Below are positions 61,870 to 64,000 of a stretch of DNA of 64,000 nt, piece by piece. Position 1 is the stretch's first letter; every line of letters starts with the position of its first letter. The notes beneath the pieces are model-generated. The model was not told the DNA's origin and ran no database searches. It saw nothing but the letters and a program-made list of their open reading frames with translations. The stretch comes from an uncultured bacterium (GTDB lineage Bacteria; Verrucomicrobiota; Verrucomicrobiia; CAIQCK01): contig CAIQCK010000002.1 in the NCBI GenBank assembly GCA_903870275.1, positions 62,001 to 126,000 on the forward strand. Direction: 5' to 3'. The position numbers and the translations under genes were made by a program.

Positions 61870-63225
61870 ATGAAAAACCAACTCACCCGCCGCAATTTCA
61901 TCCAAACCGCCGCTGCTGGCTCCGCCGCGCTCACCTGGCTCGGCGGGCGCAGCGGGCCGAATGTCTTCGCAGCCGATGCCGACAAACCCGCCGTCCTTGG
62001 CGGCAAGCCCGCGCACACCGGCGGCTGGCCGAAGTGGCCCGAGTGGCGCCAGGAATGGGAGGCGCAGGTTCTCGACGTGCTGCGCAGCGGCAAATGGTCC
62101 CGCGCAGGCGGCGGCGGCCCAGTGCCGGAGTTCGAGGCCGCGTGGGCCAAGTTCCTCGGCGTCAAGCGCGCCCTCGCCACGTCCAGCGGCACCACCGCGC
62201 TCATCACCAGCCTCCATGTCGTGGGCGTGGACGCTGGCGACGAAGTCATCGTCTCGCCCTTTACCTTCAACGCCGCTTATAACGTGATTTTGAATCAGAG
62301 AGCCCTGCCCGTCTTCTCGGACACCGACCCGGCCACGCTCACCATGGACCCCGCCTCCATCGAGAGCCGGATCACCGAGCGCACCAAGGCCATCCTGCCC
62401 GTCCACATCTACGGCATGCCGTGCGACATGGACCCGATCAACGCCATCGCCAAAAAACACAAACTCGCCGTCGTGGAGGACGCCTGCCAGGCGAACATGG
62501 CGGAATACAAAGGCCGCAAGTGCGGCACGCTCGGCGATCTCGGCTGCTTCAGTTTCCAGAACTCCAAGCACATGCCCGCCGGCGAGGGCGGCGCGGTCAC
62601 CGGCATGAGCGACGATCTTCTCGACCGTTGCCACTCGTATCACAACTGCGGGCGCGCTGTCGGCACGTTCAAAGGCCACGGTTCTTTCACCCGCGGCACC
62701 AACTACCGGATGCAGCATTTCCAGGCCGCCATGCTCCTGCAACGGTTCGACTGCCTGCAGAAGGAAACCCAGATTCGTCGTGACAACTCCAGCTACCTCA
62801 ACGCCGGCCTTGCAAAGATTCCCGGCATTGCGCCCGCGCGTCTGCCGGAGAACAGCAGCGGGGTGTATTATCTGTTCCCGTTCCTGTATGACGCGCAGCA
62901 ATTCAACGGACTGCCGCGCGCCAAGTTCACCCGCGCGATGGGCGCGGAAGGAATTCCCTGTGGCGCCGGCTACGGCGAGCAGTATAACGACGGCATCATT
63001 GACGAAGCGATCAACTCGACCGGCTACAAGCGTCTCTGGAGCGCCGACCGGCTGAAGACGTATCGGGAAAGTTTCAATGAACTGAAAGGCACCAAACAGG
63101 CTTGCGAGACGGTCGTCTGCTTCTCCCACAGCCTGCTCATGGCCGACCGCAGCGCCATGGACGACATCCTCACCGCCATCCGCAAGATCCACGCCCACAG
63201 TGCGGAGTTGGCGAAGAAGGCGTAA
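61870..63225 (+). CDS. Tat-exported DegT/DnrJ/EryC1-family aminotransferase, copy 2
   Basis: The 451-residue paralogue of the gene at 55922-57280 has the same layout: Tat signal NQLTRRNFIQTAAAGSAALT, ATSSGTTALITSLHVVGVDA, VVEDACQANMAEYKGRKCG and the PLP lysine in FSFQNSKHMPAGEGGAV. Most differences are in surface segments such as residues 60-85 and 270-310. The two copies are close enough in sequence that recent duplication or gene conversion is likely. AAGGAAA precedes the ATG. Confidence 0.92.
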   Translation: MKNQLTRRNFIQTAAAGSAALTWLGGRSGPNVFAADADKPAVLGGKPAHTGGWPKWPEWRQEWEAQVLDVLRSGKWSRAGGGGPVPEFEAAWAKFLGVKRALATSSGTTALITSLHVVGVDAGDEVIVSPFTFNAAYNVILNQRALPVFSDTDPATLTMDPASIESRITERTKAILPVHIYGMPCDMDPINAIAKKHKLAVVEDACQANMAEYKGRKCGTLGDLGCFSFQNSKHMPAGEGGAVTGMSDDLLDRCHSYHNCGRAVGTFKGHGSFTRGTNYRMQHFQAAMLLQRFDCLQKETQIRRDNSSYLNAGLAKIPGIAPARLPENSSGVYYLFPFLYDAQQFNGLPRAKFTRAMGAEGIPCGAGYGEQYNDGIIDEAINSTGYKRLWSADRLKTYRESFNELKGTKQACETVVCFSHSLLMADRSAMDDILTAIRKIHAHSAELAKKA

Positions 63226-63236
63226 GGCATCAAAAA

Positions 63237-64000
63237 TCAGGAAGCTGACTTCGTGGAGGCGCCGAATCGGGGCGAGCCCGGCTTTAGATAGGGCTTCAGC
63301 GCCTCGAAGCGGAATTCGATCTCCGCAATCTCCTCCTTGGCCAGTTGCAGTTCCGAGAAGATGGGCGACGCGGGAATGGCGTTGCCGCGCCCGTATTGGC
63401 GCGAGACCAAGGTCTTGAACACGCCGCGCTTCTTCCAAAGGTGTAGCTGAAAGCCGCGCAGCCCGCCGCCCGGCAGATGGTCACCCAGGTTCGTCATCAA
63501 CAGGAACCTGGCGTAGGCGTCCCTCAAGGCCACCGGATCCGACCCGCTTTGCTGTAGTTCCCAGATCCTAGTGAGGACGTCTGCGTAAACCGCGCGCTCG
63601 GTGATCAGCCCTTCGGTGCCGAGATGCGACTCATAAAGCCAGCCAAGCCCGCCGCGGGCGCTGAACACGCGGCGAATCGGCGGCCGCGCCGCCAACAAGG
63701 CCCGCGTGCGGGCAATGATGGAACCGGCTTCCTCCTTGACGTAGCCGAAATGCGGGAACTCCTTCGCGAGTTCGATCAACAGCGCCACCGAGGGAGGCGA
63801 TCCCTTGTAGGCGACGCCGCCGGTGGTCTGGATGATCACGGGCCGTTTTGCGACCGCCGCCAGCGCCCGCCAATACTGGCGCAGGTCGTCTTCCGTCCTG
63901 CCAGAGTCCGGCGGCCGCGAGATGATCGCCGCAGGCGCGAGCTTTTCGGCATGCTTCGCGAAAACGAGCATCTCCGCCGTGTCCCTGCCCTGCACGCCGA
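63237..64000 (-). CDS. Dihydrodipicolinate synthase-family protein, C-terminal part (runs off the right edge)
   Basis: The frame is open to the window edge, so the N-terminus is missing. The 254 visible residues show the second half of a DapA-family TIM barrel: PAAIISRPPDSGRTEDDLRQ, RPVIIQTTGGVAYKGSPP, and HFGYVKEEAGSI, where the Lys matches the Schiff-base lysine of the family, followed by FSARGGLGWLYESHLG. Members are class-I aldolases acting on pyruvate derivatives, for example N-acetylneuraminate lyase or 2-keto-3-deoxy sugar acid aldolases. The true substrate is unclear; in this sugar-rich context a keto-sugar acid is plausible. The gene converges with aminotransferase copy 2 (11 bp gap). 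Confidence 0.85.
   Translation of the reverse strand, partial: GVQGRDTAEMLVFAKHAEKLAPAAIISRPPDSGRTEDDLRQYWRALAAVAKRPVIIQTTGGVAYKGSPPSVALLIELAKEFPHFGYVKEEAGSIIARTRALLAARPPIRRVFSARGGLGWLYESHLGTEGLITERAVYADVLTRIWELQQSGSDPVALRDAYARFLLMTNLGDHLPGGGLRGFQLHLWKKRGVFKTLVSRQYGRGNAIPASPIFSELQLAKEEIAEIEFRFEALKPYLKPGSPRFGASTKSAS

Noticed and set aside
1..64000. Search for CRISPR arrays, tRNA/rRNA genes, integrases, toxin-antitoxin or defence operons
   Set aside because: No regular spaced direct repeats other than the 21-bp array, no cloverleaf-like genes and no hallmark proteins were seen.

Overview
The window reads as chromosomal DNA of a free-living member of the Verrucomicrobiota, probably the Pedosphaera/Limisphaerales side of the phylum. 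This is inferred from high GC, many Tat-exported or Sec-exported glycan enzymes without SusC/SusD partners, exported DegT-type aminotransferases, domain-shuffled SUMF1 and thioredoxin-like proteins, and palindromic intergenic repeats. No rRNA, tRNA, CRISPR array, integrase or transposase was seen. Coding is dense on both strands, with many ATGA/TAATG overlaps.

Layout. 1-4.8 kb: a minus-strand operon (GYF_2 membrane protein, DUF4129, DUF4350, MoxR ATPase, DUF58) cut by the left edge. 5-8.8 kb: small stress and envelope genes: rubrerythrin, a ParB-like protein, an H1-like basic protein, a tiny DUF6132-like gene interrupted by an in-frame TGA, a lytic transglycosylase and an orphan zinc anti-sigma protein. 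8.8-13.7 kb: a Tat-exported isomerase, a gene-poor repeat-bearing stretch, an internally duplicated zinc-ribbon secreted protein and a Tat-exported beta-propeller. 13.9-21.3 kb: DUF5679 zinc ribbon, a tandem nucleoside diphosphate kinase, aspartate aminotransferase, a second isomerase, a propeller-cytochrome c protein, DUF1284 and a nitrilase-family hydrolase. 22-31.3 kb: a co-directional, partly overlapping run of three very large secreted carbohydrate-active proteins. 31.3-41 kb: two SUMF1-domain proteins, a NodU/CmcH-family protein, LeuB, a double thioredoxin-fold protein and a Mut7-C protein. 41-45 kb: a TRAP transporter with a TatT lipoprotein. 45-48.7 kb: ARPP-1, a PPi-type phosphofructokinase and a Gfo/Idh/MocA oxidoreductase sharing a perfect bidirectional terminator. 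49-55.6 kb: a second pair of large secreted glycosidase-like proteins. 55.9-63.2 kb: twin Tat-signal DegT aminotransferases enclosing a heterogeneous segment with an AT-richer TPR gene, a small HTH regulator, a perfectly phased 21-bp repeat array, an OB-fold protein and a degenerate tail of a third aminotransferase. 63.2-64 kb: the C-terminal part of a DapA-family protein.

Taken together the genes suggest a heterotroph that exports large polysaccharide-degrading proteins, imports small organic acids or similar ligands by TRAP transport, and processes sugars with several isomerases and oxidoreductases. A recurring promoter pattern (TTGnnn, 16-18 bp, TAnnnT or a close variant) can be read upstream of many genes and in several cases decides the start codon. 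Two of these promoters predict leaderless mRNAs.

The most unusual signal is at 6236-6400 on the minus strand. A DUF6132-like reading frame carries TGA where the family usually has its second conserved Cys, and is followed at the right distance by a perfect 7-bp hairpin with a GUG loop, which is what a bacterial selenocysteine insertion element would look like.
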